Positions 46,320 to 54,696 of a stretch of 64,000 nt of DNA are shown here, piece after piece; position 1 is the first letter of the stretch, and every line of letters starts with the position of its first letter. The notes under the pieces were generated by a model that saw nothing but the letters and a program-made list of their open reading frames with translations, ran no database searches and was not told where the DNA came from. The DNA lies in the NCBI RefSeq assembly GCF_000006945.2, contig NC_003197.2:3410001-3474000 (forward strand), given 5' to 3'. Origin of the DNA: Salmonella enterica subsp. enterica serovar Typhimurium str. LT2. GTDB lineage: Bacteria; Pseudomonadota; Gammaproteobacteria; Enterobacterales; Enterobacteriaceae. A program made the translations under genes and the position numbers.

Positions 46320-47822
46320 TTACGCTTCGTCGCCGAACCAGCAAATATTACGGGCAGCCATAATCAGCTCACCGGCTTTTTCGTCGGTCAACCCTTCGAT
46401 ATCAGCCAGATCATCAATGCCCTGGTCGGCGAGATCTTCCAGCGTACAAACACCACGAGCCGCCAGTTTGAAAGCCATATCGCGATCTAATCCTTCCAGA
46501 TTCAGCAGATCGTCAGCCGGTTTGTTATCACCGAGGCTTGCTTCCTGGTCCTGCGCCAGAGTGGCCAGTGCGTTTTTAGCACGCTCGCGCAGTGCTTCAA
46601 CGGTCGGCTCATCAAGGCCGTCAATTTCCAGCAGTTCTTTCATTGGCACATAGGCCAGTTCCTCGAGCGTGGAGAAACCTTCTTCTACCAGAACGGTCGC
46701 GAACTCTTCATCAATATCAAGATATTTAGTAAAAATCTCGATAGCGGCATGTGCTTCAGCCTGATGTTTAGCCTGCAAGTCATCAACGGTCATTACGTTG
46801 AGTTCCCAGCCGCTCAATTGCGAAGCCAGGCGGACGTTCTGACCATTACGTCCGATCGCCTGCGCCAGATTACCGGCTTCAACGGCGATATCCATGGTAT
46901 GTTTATCTTCGTCCACCACGATAGACGCGACGTCTGCCGGCGCCATCGCATTAATGACGAACTGCGCCGGGTTATCATCCCACAGCACGATATCAATACG
47001 CTCACCGCCCAGTTCGGTAGAGACCGCCTGAACGCGCGCGCCGCGCATCCCCACGCAAGCGCCGACCGGATCGATACGTTTATCGTTGGTTTTCACTGCG
47101 ATTTTCGCACGAGAACCCGGATCGCGAGCCGCCGCTTTAATTTCAATCACTTCTTCGCCGATTTCCGGCACTTCGATGCGGAACAGTTCGATCAGCATTT
47201 CCGGCTTGGAACGGGTGACGAACAGCTGCGCGCCACGCGCTTCCGGTCGAACAGCATACAGCACGCCGCGAATACGGTCGCCAGGGCGGAAGTTTTCGCG
47301 CGGCAGCATATCTTCACGCAGAATCACCGCTTCAGCGTTACCGGCCATCCCTTCGGATTTAATTTCCAGAGAGATATTGTCGCGGTTCACTTTCTTCACC
47401 ACGCCAGTGACAATTTCGCCTTCCTGGTCGCGGAACTGATCGACAACCATCGCCCGTTCAGCTTCACGGACCTTCTGCACGATAACCTGTTTCGCAGTCT
47501 GCGTGGTGATACGGTCAAAGGTGACAGATTCAATCTGATCTTCAACATAGTCGCCGACATTCAGGCTTTCGTCTTCAAAACGCGCCGCTTCCAGCGTAAT
47601 TTCCTTCGTCGGCATGGTCACTTCTTCAACGATCAACCAACGGCGGAAAGTATCAAAATCACCGCTTTTACGATCGATTTCTACACGAACATCGATCTCC
47701 TGCTCATATTTTTTCTTTGTTGCTGTCGCCAGCGCACTTTCCAGCGCTTCAAAAATTTTTTCGCGTGGCAGCGCTTTTTCGTTGGAGACGGCTTCAACAA
47801 CAGCCAAAATTTCTTTGTTCAT
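46320..47822 (-). CDS. nusA: NusA, transcription elongation and termination factor
   Basis: NusA binds RNA polymerase and RNA, and controls pausing, termination and antitermination. The 500-residue protein has an N-terminal polymerase-binding domain (about 1-125), S1 domain (about 135-200), two KH domains (about 230-340) and two acidic repeats at the C-terminus (about 360-500). Against E. coli NusA as recalled (495 residues) it carries a small insertion in the S1 domain (LEIKSEGMAGNAEAV compared with LDLGNNAEAV). It lies 27 bp after rimP. Confidence 0.97.
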   Translation of the reverse strand: MNKEILAVVEAVSNEKALPREKIFEALESALATATKKKYEQEIDVRVEIDRKSGDFDTFRRWLIVEEVTMPTKEITLEAARFEDESLNVGDYVEDQIESVTFDRITTQTAKQVIVQKVREAERAMVVDQFRDQEGEIVTGVVKKVNRDNISLEIKSEGMAGNAEAVILREDMLPRENFRPGDRIRGVLYAVRPEARGAQLFVTRSKPEMLIELFRIEVPEIGEEVIEIKAAARDPGSRAKIAVKTNDKRIDPVGACVGMRGARVQAVSTELGGERIDIVLWDDNPAQFVINAMAPADVASIVVDEDKHTMDIAVEAGNLAQAIGRNGQNVRLASQLSGWELNVMTVDDLQAKHQAEAHAAIEIFTKYLDIDEEFATVLVEEGFSTLEELAYVPMKELLEIDGLDEPTVEALRERAKNALATLAQDQEASLGDNKPADDLLNLEGLDRDMAFKLAARGVCTLEDLADQGIDDLADIEGLTDEKAGELIMAARNICWFGDEA

Positions 47823-47849
47823 CGCGGGCTTTTCACCTCATCCAGACTG

Positions 47850-48302
47850 TTAAAAGTGGGGAACCAGGTTCGCCTTCTGGATATTACTCAGCGCGAACAC
47901 TTCATCTTTGCCTTCGACTGTGACGGTAATCATTTCACCGTCCACCGCTTTGATAATGCCCTGCCACTTGCGACGGTTCTGTACCGCCATGCGAAGAACC
48001 AGCGCGACTTCTTCACCCTGGAAACGCGCATAATGATCGGCAGTGAACATAGGACGGTCGAGACCCGGTGACGAGACTTCAAGGTTGTAAGCCACGGAGA
48101 TAGGATCTTCAACGTCCAGCACCGCGCTTACCTGGTGGCTCACATCAGCACAATCATCAACATTGATGCCATCTTCACTATCAATATAGATGCGCAGTGT
48201 GGATGTGCGACCGCGAATAAATTCGATGCCGACCAGCTCGTAGCCTAAGGCTTCAACTGGCGCTGTAATCATCTCTGTTAATTTTTGCTCTAATGTGGAC
48301 AA
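47850..48302 (-). CDS. rimP: RimP, 30S maturation factor
   Basis: RimP binds S12/16S rRNA during 30S subunit maturation. The TTG at 48302 gives 150 residues beginning STLEQKL, as in E. coli. An ATG four codons upstream is in frame but lies inside the GGGGGT ribosome site. The protein has the two usual domains: N-terminal alpha/beta (about 1-80) and C-terminal Sm-like barrel (about 85-150). It is the first protein gene after metY in this operon. Confidence 0.94.
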
Positions 48303-48319
48303 GCCCACCCCCAAGACAT

Positions 48320-48388
48320 AAAAAAAGGGCCTAAAGCCCAGTTATTCTGTAGTCAGATAACAAAAAACCCCGATAAATCGGGGCTTTA
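48320..48388 (-). terminator. Two tandem hairpins between metY and rimP
   Basis: On the minus strand AGCCCCGAT-TTA-TCGGGGTTTTTT (48387-48362) is followed by GGGCTTTAGGCCC and seven T residues (48339-48320). Both look like intrinsic terminators between the tRNA and rimP, so expression of nusA-infB must depend on readthrough or antitermination. NusA is itself encoded downstream, which allows feedback. Confidence 0.85.
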
Positions 48389-48509
48389 GATAACTGAACC
48401 CTATAACCGCAACGGCGGTCTGGTGTACCTTCCGAAAGAATTTTTTTCAAATCCAGCTACGAAGGACATAATCTTCACAGTATATTTGAAAAAGAACTCT
48501 AAGGGAAAG

Positions 48510-48586
<77 letters not shown>

Positions 48587-48601
48587 CCTGAAACGTGGCA
48601 A

Positions 48602-48630
48602 ATTCTACTCGTTTTGGGCAAAATTTGCAA
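48602..48630 (-). promoter_or_regulatory. metY promoter, proximal
   Basis: TTGCAA (48630-48625) and TAGAAT (48607-48602) are separated by 17 nt on the minus strand. A start about 7 nt downstream would leave a leader of only about 8 nt before the tRNA. Confidence 0.7.
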
Positions 48631-48643
48631 ATACTGCTGGGAT

Positions 48644-48662
48644 TTGGTACCGAGGACGGGAC
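48644..48662 (-). repeat. Copy of the leuU tRNA 3' end in the metY leader
   Basis: TTGGTACCGAGGACGGGAC is identical to 51758-51776, the 3' arm and CCA end of tRNA-Leu (leuU). Read on the minus strand it gives the T-stem/acceptor strand GTCCCGTCCTCGGTACCA between the two metY promoters. It is probably the stump of an old tRNA-Leu gene that preceded metY. Confidence 0.8.
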
Positions 48663-48677
48663 GTAAAATCTGCGCAC

Positions 48678-48707
48678 AGTATAGTGACCTGGCATGAGTT
48701 ATGTCAA
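48678..48707 (-). promoter_or_regulatory. metY promoter, distal
   Basis: A perfect TTGACA (48707-48702) and TATACT (48683-48678) are separated by 18 nt on the minus strand, followed by GTGCGC. This strong promoter would place the tRNA-Leu fragment in the transcribed leader of metY. Confidence 0.85.
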
Positions 48708-48843
48708 CCCTATTCCCAATATGCAGATGAATGAATATCACTCTTCGTTATACTCATCCCACCTCTCCGGCTTATACACGCATGTCACAACGTTATTTCA
48801 GTAAACCTTCACTAAACGCTTCCTGTCTCTGCTAAAAGATGAT

Positions 48844-48880
48844 TAAATGAAAACTCATTTATTTTGCATAAAAATGCACT
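48844..48880 (+). promoter_or_regulatory. Two ARG boxes before argG
   Basis: TAAATGA-AAAC-TCATTTA (48844-48861) and TGCAT-AAAA-ATGCA (48865-48878) are two adjacent AT-rich palindromes of the ArgR operator type, about 50-85 bp upstream of argG. ArgR with arginine is known to repress argG through such paired boxes. Confidence 0.75.
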
Positions 48881-48929
48881 AAAGCAGAAACCGATCTCAT
48901 TATCAGTCAATCAAGCAGGGTTCTATTCT

Positions 48930-50273
48930 ATGACGACGATTCTTAAGCATCTTCCAGCAGGTCAACGTATTGGTATCGCTTTTTCCGGCGGTCTGGACAC
49001 CAGCGCCGCGCTGCTGTGGATGCGACAAAAAGGAGCTGTCCCATATGCCTATACTGCGAATCTGGGACAACCGGATGAGGATGACTATGACGCCATTCCT
49101 CGTCGCGCAATGGAGTATGGCGCAGAGAATGCTCGCCTGATTGATTGCCGCAAGCAGTTGGTTGCAGAAGGGATCGCAGCGATTCAGTGCGGCGCTTTCC
49201 ATAATACGACTGGCGGACTGACCTATTTCAATACCACGCCGCTGGGCCGTGCCGTAACCGGCACGATGCTGGTCGCCGCGATGAAAGAAGACGGCGTGAA
49301 TATCTGGGGCGACGGCAGTACCTATAAAGGCAACGATATTGAACGTTTCTATCGTTACGGCCTGCTGACGAATGCTGAATTACAGATTTACAAACCGTGG
49401 CTGGATACCGACTTTATCGATGAGCTGGGTGGTCGCCATGAGATGTCTGAATTTATGATTGCCTGCGGTTTCGACTATAAGATGTCAGTCGAAAAAGCCT
49501 ACTCCACCGACTCCAACATGCTCGGCGCCACGCATGAAGCGAAAGATCTGGAGTTTCTTAACTCCAGCGTCAAGATCGTCAACCCGATTATGGGCGTGAA
49601 GTTCTGGGACGAGAGCGTGAAGATCCCGGCAGAAGTTGTGACCGTCCGCTTCGAGCAGGGTCACCCTGTTGCCCTGAACGGTAAAACCTTCAGCGATGAT
49701 GTTGAGATGATGCTGGAAGCGAACCGCATCGGCGGCCGTCACGGCCTGGGTATGAGCGACCAAATTGAAAACCGCATCATTGAAGCAAAAAGCCGCGGTA
49801 TTTATGAAGCCCCTGGGATGGCGCTGCTGCACATCGCTTACGAGCGTCTGTTGACCGGTATTCACAACGAAGACACCATTGAACAGTATCATTCTCATGG
49901 TCGTCAGCTGGGTAAACTGCTGTATCAGGGCCGCTGGTTCGACTCGCAGGCGTTGATGCTGCGTGACGGCCTGCAACGTTGGGTCGCCAGCCAGATTACC
50001 GGTGAAGTGACGCTGGAACTGCGTCGCGGCAACGACTACTCCATCCTGAACACCGTGTCAGACAACCTGACCTATAAGGCTGAGCGTCTGACCATGGAGA
50101 AAGGCGAGTCCGTATTCTCACCGGACGATCGTATTGGCCAGTTGACCATGCGTAATCTGGACATTACCGATACCCGCGAGAAACTGTTCGGCTACGCGAA
50201 AGCGGGTCTGTTAACCGCCTCTTCCGCGACCGGTCTGCCGCAGGTTGAGAATCTGGAAAACAAAGGCAAATAA
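48930..50273 (+). CDS. argG: ArgG, argininosuccinate synthase
   Basis: ArgG joins citrulline and aspartate with ATP to argininosuccinate in arginine synthesis. The ATG at 48930 gives 447 residues as in E. coli; the in-frame ATG 22 codons upstream lies within the operator region. The N-type ATP pyrophosphatase P-loop AFSGGLDTSAALLWM is at about 17-31. Other conserved segments are YTANLGQ (about 41-47) and GRAVTGTMLVAAMKEDG (about 108-124). It is flanked by ARG boxes and an intrinsic terminator. The nearby metY operon runs the other way. Confidence 0.97.
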   Translation: MTTILKHLPAGQRIGIAFSGGLDTSAALLWMRQKGAVPYAYTANLGQPDEDDYDAIPRRAMEYGAENARLIDCRKQLVAEGIAAIQCGAFHNTTGGLTYFNTTPLGRAVTGTMLVAAMKEDGVNIWGDGSTYKGNDIERFYRYGLLTNAELQIYKPWLDTDFIDELGGRHEMSEFMIACGFDYKMSVEKAYSTDSNMLGATHEAKDLEFLNSSVKIVNPIMGVKFWDESVKIPAEVVTVRFEQGHPVALNGKTFSDDVEMMLEANRIGGRHGLGMSDQIENRIIEAKSRGIYEAPGMALLHIAYERLLTGIHNEDTIEQYHSHGRQLGKLLYQGRWFDSQALMLRDGLQRWVASQITGEVTLELRRGNDYSILNTVSDNLTYKAERLTMEKGESVFSPDDRIGQLTMRNLDITDTREKLFGYAKAGLLTASSATGLPQVENLENKGK

Positions 50274-50293
50274 GCCCGCGTCGTTGATGCAAC

Positions 50294-50316
50294 AGGCCGC
50301 GAAAGCGGCCTTTTTT
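50294..50316 (+). terminator. argG terminator
   Basis: AGGCCGC-GAAA-GCGGCC followed by TTTTTT forms a strong intrinsic terminator 20 bp after the argG stop, with a stable GAAA tetraloop. Confidence 0.93.
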
Positions 50317-50358
50317 GTGAATATCACCCCAGGTTGATGCAAATGGCGGATTTGCCGG

Positions 50359-51423
50359 TTAATCTAACTGGACAACATTTCGCACCCTGTCAAAGCATTG
50401 TGCAGCCATGTCTTTTTCAGTCATCATTATATAGTCAATGCCCCCGCCAAAATCCGGCCCAGCGACAGCCAGTAATGCTGTTGTAGAATGAATTTCTTCA
50501 TCCCAGCTAAAAAGCTGTCGCCACCTTGTATCATTTTGATTCAGTTCATCTTCCACACTACGTTGGAGAGGAATTGTCCACCCTCCCAGAAGATCGCCGG
50601 AATAGCAGGCATCAACTCGATACGGGTTGTCCTGTTCGTAATCACTTAACGCGTCATACCATGATTCATACGCTTTCTGCTGCGTAACGCTTAACCCCTC
50701 GCAGACTGACGAAACACTGATAACGGAAAGAGGTTCCAGGCACTCAACCTGTGTACACAATTGCCATGGTTCACGAAATTCAATCTTATTGTAAAAAGCC
50801 AGCAAGTCATCTGGCACAGCTAGCGTGCTTAATGTATCTACCTCAACATCGTGCCAGAAAACAAAGGGCTGCCGATCTTCCCAGGTAACATCGACAAAGA
50901 AGCTCAATAACCCCCGCCTGGGAAGCAGTGGATCAAACCCCGGGAGTAACGCCAGGTCACTCAAGTTTAGTTGGGCAACGAAAGCAAGCGGAAAATCAAC
51001 CAACTGATTCTCTATGCGGATGTCAATTTCGGTTAATAACCGCTGCTGCACTAACCGATACTTTTCCTCGTCAAAATCTTCCGCTGGCTGCCCAAGCAGC
51101 TTACGCCCTTCATTGAGCAGCTCATAACTCATTTTCATTTCATGAACAAACCTGGCATTTCGCGTTTTTTCAGCTTTCAGCTTTAGTACGCGAGATGTGG
51201 CATTAACCGATTTTTTTCGTATAGGCCAGCTTTGTCCTAATGGCCAGTCGGGTAGACCGCCCAACCGCGATGCCCCCACCTTTACTGTTTCCATATCCCG
51301 CAGACAACGTTTAAATGCAATAGCAGCACGTGCCTGTTGCACGACTTTCTCCTGAATAGCAGAGCTCAAATTGGATGTGCGCAATTCAGCAATCAATCCA
51401 GCACGATCGAAAAATAAACTCAT
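50359..51423 (-). CDS. DUF1963 (YwqG-like) protein, function unknown
   Basis: This 354-residue cytoplasmic protein resembles the DUF1963/YwqG family. Typical segments are SRLGGLPDWPLGQSWP (about 52-67), FPLAFVAQLNLSDL (about 143-156), RRGLLSFFVDV (about 168-178) and the C-terminal LLGGWTIPLQ region. The family is often found near toxin or polymorphic-toxin genes, where an immunity-like role has been proposed, but no toxin gene is visible here. E. coli K-12 has yhbX at this location between argG and leuU. The gene sits next to a tRNA, a frequent site of gene gain. It is a lone gene with no obvious partner. Confidence 0.7.
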   Translation of the reverse strand: MSLFFDRAGLIAELRTSNLSSAIQEKVVQQARAAIAFKRCLRDMETVKVGASRLGGLPDWPLGQSWPIRKKSVNATSRVLKLKAEKTRNARFVHEMKMSYELLNEGRKLLGQPAEDFDEEKYRLVQQRLLTEIDIRIENQLVDFPLAFVAQLNLSDLALLPGFDPLLPRRGLLSFFVDVTWEDRQPFVFWHDVEVDTLSTLAVPDDLLAFYNKIEFREPWQLCTQVECLEPLSVISVSSVCEGLSVTQQKAYESWYDALSDYEQDNPYRVDACYSGDLLGGWTIPLQRSVEDELNQNDTRWRQLFSWDEEIHSTTALLAVAGPDFGGGIDYIMMTEKDMAAQCFDRVRNVVQLD

Positions 51424-51718
51424 TAATCTCTTCCTTAGATATTCGGCTCAGTGCAAAGGAAGATTAGATAAAACTACTTGAGCAAAAGATATGGAGGGGG
51501 ATAACAGATACAAGCATTTCAGATTATAGCTGAGCAACTACTGGCTTCAATGAACGAAGATGATCTCGTAATCGGTGGAGTGAACCTGACGCAGGGAGAT
51601 CACCAGAGAGGACATACATGAGTATGTATGTAGGGCTATCTCAACGTATTGACGGGGCCATGCCAGGGACGCGTGTAAGCGTGCTTCAACCTCCTCTCTG
51701 AGAGCAGTTTCAACAGAC
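51424..51718. other. Orphan spacer between DUF1963 gene and leuU
   Basis: About 295 bp without a supported gene. It contains a perfect 8-bp inverted repeat ACATACAT-GAGT-ATGTATGT (51612-51631). On the minus strand it has a 22-codon frame starting at ATG within that repeat (MSSLVISLRQVHSTDYEIIF...) whose stop codon is near 51553. Codon-like character continues upstream of that ATG. It looks like debris of a mobile or acquired element, but I could not identify it. Confidence 0.4.
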
Positions 51719-51719
51719 G

Positions 51720-51746
51720 AAAAAAAAGACGCTTTTCAGCGTCTTT
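51720..51746 (-). terminator. leuU terminator
   Basis: On the minus strand AAAGACGC-TGAAAA-GCGTCTTT followed by further T residues forms an intrinsic terminator about 12 nt after the tRNA-Leu 3' end. Confidence 0.9.
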
Positions 51747-51758
51747 CTTTCGGAATAT

Positions 51759-51845
51759 TGGTACCGAGGACGGGACTTGAACCCGTAAGCCCTATTGGGC
51801 ACTACCACCTCAAGGTAGCGTGTCTACCAATTCCACCACCTCGGC
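51759..51845 (-). tRNA. leuU: tRNA-Leu (GAG)
   Basis: The 87-nt gene starts GCCGAGGTGGTGGAATTGG and ends CCTCGGTACCA with CCA encoded. The anticodon loop CTTGAGG gives anticodon GAG, reading CUC/CUU leucine codons. It has the long variable arm of class II tRNAs (GTGCCCAATAGGGCT). It lies 13 bp after secG on the same strand, so it can be co-transcribed with it. Confidence 0.98.
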
Positions 51846-51858
51846 ACGGATACTGCTA

Positions 51859-52191
51859 TTAGCGCGGGATATCGCTGGTCGGCTGGGCCGGTGCAGCAGG
51901 TTGAGTCTGCTCGGTCTTCGCCGGCGCACTCAGATTTTCCCACTCGCTTCCTTTATTGGTTTTGTTGCTATTGATATTACCCAACACCAGACTGATGATG
52001 AAGAACAGCGTCGCCAATACCGCCGTCATTCGGGTCATGAAGTTACCAGAACCACTTGAACCAAATAGCGTAGCGGAAGCGCCTGCTCCGAAGGAGGCTC
52101 CCATATCAGCGCCTTTACCTTGCTGCAGCATGATCAGACCTACAAGGCCAATTGCCACAATAAGGAAAACAACTAAAAGAGCTTCGTACAT
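51859..52191 (-). CDS. secG: SecG, protein translocase subunit
   Basis: SecG is the third membrane subunit of the SecYEG protein export channel. The ATG at 52191 gives 110 residues with two membrane segments (about 2-22 and 52-72), separated by a glycine/serine-rich loop (GASFGAGASATLFGSSGSGNF). The tail is rich in Ala, Pro and Gln. Longer in-frame starts upstream would add a soluble tail and are rejected. leuU follows directly; glmM lies upstream with a 222-bp gap. Confidence 0.96.
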   Translation of the reverse strand: MYEALLVVFLIVAIGLVGLIMLQQGKGADMGASFGAGASATLFGSSGSGNFMTRMTAVLATLFFIISLVLGNINSNKTNKGSEWENLSAPAKTEQTQPAAPAQPTSDIPR

Positions 52192-52377
52192 AATCAACCT
52201 GTTCCTTGCGGAGTTGCCGCGTACCAATGCTTCTACCAATAAAGCGGGATTTTTACTGTTTCCCACTGAAGCGGGTGTGAATACTAACCAAAGCGAATGA
52301 CCTTCGCAAGGGCAATTTAAGCGCATTGTATCAACTGCGGAAAAAAACAGCAAAAGCGTTGTTTTTTGCGGGCCGTA

Positions 52378-52399
52378 AGGCGGCAACCGCCGCCTTTTT
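52378..52399. other. GC-rich hairpin after glmM
   Basis: AAGGCGGC-AACC-GCCGCCTTTTT is a strong stem-loop 15 bp after the glmM stop. The T-run lies on the plus strand, so as a terminator it would face away from glmM; on the minus strand it is an A-preceded hairpin without a T-run. It may stabilise glmM mRNA. Confidence 0.5.
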
Positions 52400-52413
52400 A
52401 GTCACTTAAACGC

Positions 52414-53751
52414 TTAAACGGCTTTTACCGCATCCGCGATACGATGGGCGAATGCCGTAACCTGCGCTTCATCCTCGCCTTCCACCATCACGCGAATCAG
52501 CGGTTCGGTACCGGATTTACGTAGCAGTACCCGCCCACGATTGCCGAGCGTGGCTTCTACGTCCGCCGTTACCGCTTTCACCGCTTCATTTTCCAGCGGA
52601 TCGCCGCTACCGGCGGTGTAACGCACGTTAACCAGAATCTGCGGGAACATTTTCATACCGCTGCACAGATCGTGCAGACTCATATGATTACGCACCATCG
52701 CCGCCAGAACTTGTAGCCCCGCTACAATACCGTCGCCAGTGGTCGTTTTATCCAACAGAATAACGTGACCAGAGTTTTCCGCGCCGATGCGCCAGCCTTT
52801 TTCCTGCAATTTTTCCAGCACGTAGCGGTCGCCCACTTTCGCCCGGGCAAACGGAATGCCAAGCTGCTTGAGCGCCAGCTCCAGCCCCATATTGCTCATC
52901 AGCGTTCCCACCGCGCCGCCGCGCAGCTGCCCCTGGCGCAGCCCTTCGCGCGCGATGATATACATGATCTGATCGCCATCGACTTTATTGCCTTCATGGT
53001 CAACCATGATGACCCGGTCGCCGTCGCCGTCAAGCGCGATGCCGAGGTCCGCCTTCTCCGCCAACACGCGCGCCTGCAACGCGCGCACGTCGGTCGCGCC
53101 CACTTCTTCGTTAATGTTGACGCCGTTTGGCTCACAGCCGATGGCGATAACGGTCGCGCCCAGCTCGCGCAGCACATTCGGCGCGATATGGTAGGTAGCG
53201 CCGTTGGCGCAATCCACAACCACTTTCAGGCCATTGAGGCTCAGTTCGTTCGGGAAGGTGCCTTTACAGAACTCAATATAGCGTCCGGCGGCATCGACGA
53301 TGCGGCTCGCTTTACCCAGCTCAGCGGAGTCTACGCAGGTGATCTCTTTTTCCATTTCGGCTTCGATGGCTTCTTCCACATCGTCAGGCAGTTTCGTACC
53401 GTCGATAGAGAAGAATTTAATGCCGTTATCATAGAACGGGTTATGCGAAGCCGAGATAACGATACCCGCCTCCGCGCGGAAAGTCCGCGTCAGATAGGCG
53501 ACGGCTGGCGTTGGCATAGGTCCGGTAAACGAGGCCGACAGTCCCGCAGCGGCAAGGCCCGCCTCCAGCGCGGACTCCAGCATATAGCCGGAAATACGCG
53601 TATCTTTACCGATAATGATTTTACGCGAGCCATGACGCGCCAGCACTTTTCCGGCAGCCCAACCCAGTTTAAGCACGAAATCAGGTGTAATGGGGGCATT
53701 GCCTACACGTCCGCGAATCCCATCGGTACCGAAATATTTACGATTACTCAT
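52414..53751 (-). CDS. glmM: GlmM, phosphoglucosamine mutase
   Basis: GlmM converts glucosamine-6-phosphate to glucosamine-1-phosphate for UDP-GlcNAc, the precursor of peptidoglycan and LPS. The 445-residue protein has the phosphorylated serine S102 in [13 protein letters not shown], the metal-binding DGDGDR loop (about 241-246) and the C-terminal phosphate site [12 protein letters not shown] (about 409-420). It overlaps the end of folP by 8 bp, so the two are translationally coupled. Confidence 0.97.
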
Positions 53752-54592
53752 AGCGTTTGTTTCCCTTTGCAGACAGAGTGGCTTCCACCACCCGCATCGC
53801 CTCTACGGTTTCTTTGACGTCATGGACGCGAATGATCTGCGCGCCCTGCATCGCGGCAATTACCGCGCACGCAAGGCTGCCGTTCAGACGGTCTGATGGT
53901 CCCACGTTAAGTAACTGACCAACCATCGTTTTACGTGACATGCCCACCAGCAGCGGCAGGTTAAAATGATGAAACTCACCCAGTCGCGCCAGTAAGGTAT
54001 AATTGTGAGAGAGATTTTTACCGAAACCGAATCCTGGGTCGAGCAACAATTTCTCTTTTGCGATGCCGGCCTTCTCACAACGTGCTATTTGCTCAATAAA
54101 GTAGCGATTCACCTCGGCAAAGACATCGTCATATTTCGGCGCCTCCTGCATGGTTTTGGGGTTGCCCTGCATGTGCATAAGACTGACCGGCAAGCCGGTT
54201 TCCGCTGCCGCTTCCAACGCGCCGGGTTCGGAGAGTGAACGGACATCATTGATAATATGCGCGCCCGCCCTTGCCGCTTCACGGATCACCTCGGGTTTAG
54301 AGGTATCCACAGAAATCCACACTTCAAAACGTTGCGCGATTGCTTCCAGTACCGGAATAACGCGATCCAGCTCTTCTTCCACGCTCACTTCTGCCGCGCC
54401 TGGTCGCGTTGATTCCCCCCCCACATCAATAATTGTCGCCCCGGCATTCACCATTAAATTCGCATGTTTCACCGCCTCAATCAGCGTGTTATGCGCGCCG
54501 CCGTCGGAGAACGAATCCGGCGTTACGTTCAGGATCCCCATAACATGCGGATGAGTGAGATCGAGCGTGGCGCCCTGAGCGAAGAGTTTCAT
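53744..54592 (-). CDS. folP: FolP, dihydropteroate synthase
   Basis: FolP joins p-aminobenzoate and the pterin diphosphate to make dihydropteroate; it is the target of sulfonamides. The ATG at 54592 gives 282 residues as in E. coli; the TTG two codons upstream is a poorer choice. Conserved loops are [15 protein letters not shown] (about 20-34), [11 protein letters not shown] (about 56-66), HIINDVRSL and [13 protein letters not shown]28 and P64, residues commonly changed in sulfonamide resistance, appear wild-type. It lies between ftsH (with a terminator) and glmM. Confidence 0.96.
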
Positions 54593-54631
54593 GGTCAAAA
54601 TCCCTGTTTTATTTATGGTGAGTTAAAAAAA

Positions 54632-54661
54632 GAAAAACCCCGGGGCAAGCCCCAGGGTTTC
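54632..54661 (-). terminator. ftsH terminator
   Basis: On the minus strand AACCCTGGGGC-TT-GCCCCGGGGTTTTT followed by CTTTTTTT lies about 36 nt past the ftsH stop, between ftsH and folP. Confidence 0.9.
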
Positions 54662-54696
54662 GGTGAGCGCTAAACATAATGTTGTAAAACAAATGC

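Noticed and set aside
46749..48071. 440-residue plus-strand ORF antisense to nusA and rimP
   Set aside because: Spans two real genes on the other strand and shows only antisense-type composition.
48644..51776. Genomic island bounded by attL/attR-like tRNA-Leu repeats
   Set aside because: The interval contains core argG and its ARG boxes in the usual place, and no integrase. The 19-bp copy is better explained as a tRNA stump.
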